Positions 63,861-64,000 of a stretch of DNA of 64,000 bases are shown piece after piece. The notes under the pieces were generated by a model, which made no database searches, was not told the DNA's origin, and saw only the letters and a program-made list of their open reading frames with translations. The DNA comes from Labrys monachus (lineage in GTDB: Bacteria; Pseudomonadota; Alphaproteobacteria; Rhizobiales; Labraceae), in NCBI RefSeq assembly GCF_030814655.1, contig NZ_JAUSVK010000001.1, positions 3,181,501 to 3,245,500 on the forward strand. Direction: 5' to 3'. Position numbers and translations under genes: made by a program. Position 1 is the first letter of the stretch. Every line of letters begins with the position of its first letter.

Positions 63861-64000
63861 TCAGTCGCAGACGCGCATGCGCTCGACATGCCAGCCGGGA
63901 TCGTATTCGTTCGGCACGCTGCGCCGCTCGATATGGCAGCCATAGATCGGGCGCGGCTCGTCGTAATAGACCGGGCCGTCGTCGTAATAGCGGTCATGCG
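63861..64000 (-). CDS. Small Tyr/Asp-rich protein, C-terminal part (cut by window edge)
   Basis: A frame open from the right edge ends at the TGA at 63863-63861. The visible 46 residues include HDRYYDDGPVYYDEPRP followed by IYGCHIERRSVPNEYDPGWH and end MRVCD. Such short exported proteins with YYDD-type runs and one Cys pair (here GCH and VCD) are frequent in Hyphomicrobiales and have no known function. The N-terminus is beyond 64000. Confidence 0.65.
   Translation of the reverse strand, partial: HDRYYDDGPVYYDEPRPIYGCHIERRSVPNEYDPGWHVERMRVCD

Overview
This 64 kb window is GC-rich chromosomal DNA from an alphaproteobacterium, most likely of the order Hyphomicrobiales (Rhizobiales). The evidence is the order tig-clpP-clpX-lon, a PII-glutamine synthetase pair behind a sigma54-type promoter, two MucR/Ros-type regulators, a LexA box of the alphaproteobacterial form GTTC-N7-GTTC, and a 54-aa superinfection-immunity-like membrane protein. 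I cannot name the genus from sequence alone. There is no rRNA, CRISPR array, insertion sequence or recognisable prophage. Four tRNA genes are present (Leu-TAG, Gln-CTG, Lys-TTT, Ser-TGA), all on the minus strand with encoded CCA ends.

Layout. 0-5.2 kb: protein quality control (lon, cut by the window edge, then clpX, clpP and tig, all minus). 5.2-9.2 kb: tRNA-Leu, the NAD(P)HX repair enzyme nnr, then glnB-glnA and a clear terminator. 9.2-20.7 kb: mixed chromosomal genes, including a YbdK-type carboxylate-amine ligase, a PfkB kinase, membrane proteins, a CDP-diacylglycerol diphosphatase, a YihY-type protein, and a UvrD-like helicase with a perfect LexA box. Two small genes, an Imm-like membrane protein and a lipoprotein, follow. 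20.8-28 kb: an AraC regulator divergent from a secreted hydrolase, the oxidative pentose phosphate operon gnd-zwf-pgl, sseA and rlpA. 29.6-38.9 kb: a four-gene efflux operon (outer-membrane lipoprotein, MdtA-, MdtB- and MdtC-like). 39.2-41 kb: two convergent MucR paralogues that have lost most zinc ligands.

41-57 kb is more accessory in character. It opens with an amino-acid ABC operon that contains a permease-ATPase fusion and an embedded DapB-like dehydrogenase, divergent from an SDR. Regulator/enzyme modules follow: TetR/MFS, AraC/aldo-keto reductase, TetR/GST and AraC/SDR, with VOC and epimerase genes between them. Their intergenic spaces carry conspicuous repeats that look like operators. 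Two decayed oxidoreductase fragments (an MDR N-terminus and an SDR core) show that this stretch has been remodelled.

57.7-64 kb holds the most unusual locus. A 1047-aa protein joins a complete endonuclease-Q-like PHP nuclease (about residues 1-430) to a complete UvrD/PcrA-type helicase (about 465-1047). Divergent from it is a 795-aa protein with a 2OG-Fe(II) dioxygenase domain, an acidic linker and a long uncharacterised C-terminus. My inference is a repair machine for deaminated or damaged bases that couples nicking to unwinding, possibly with an oxidative partner. No database search could be run.
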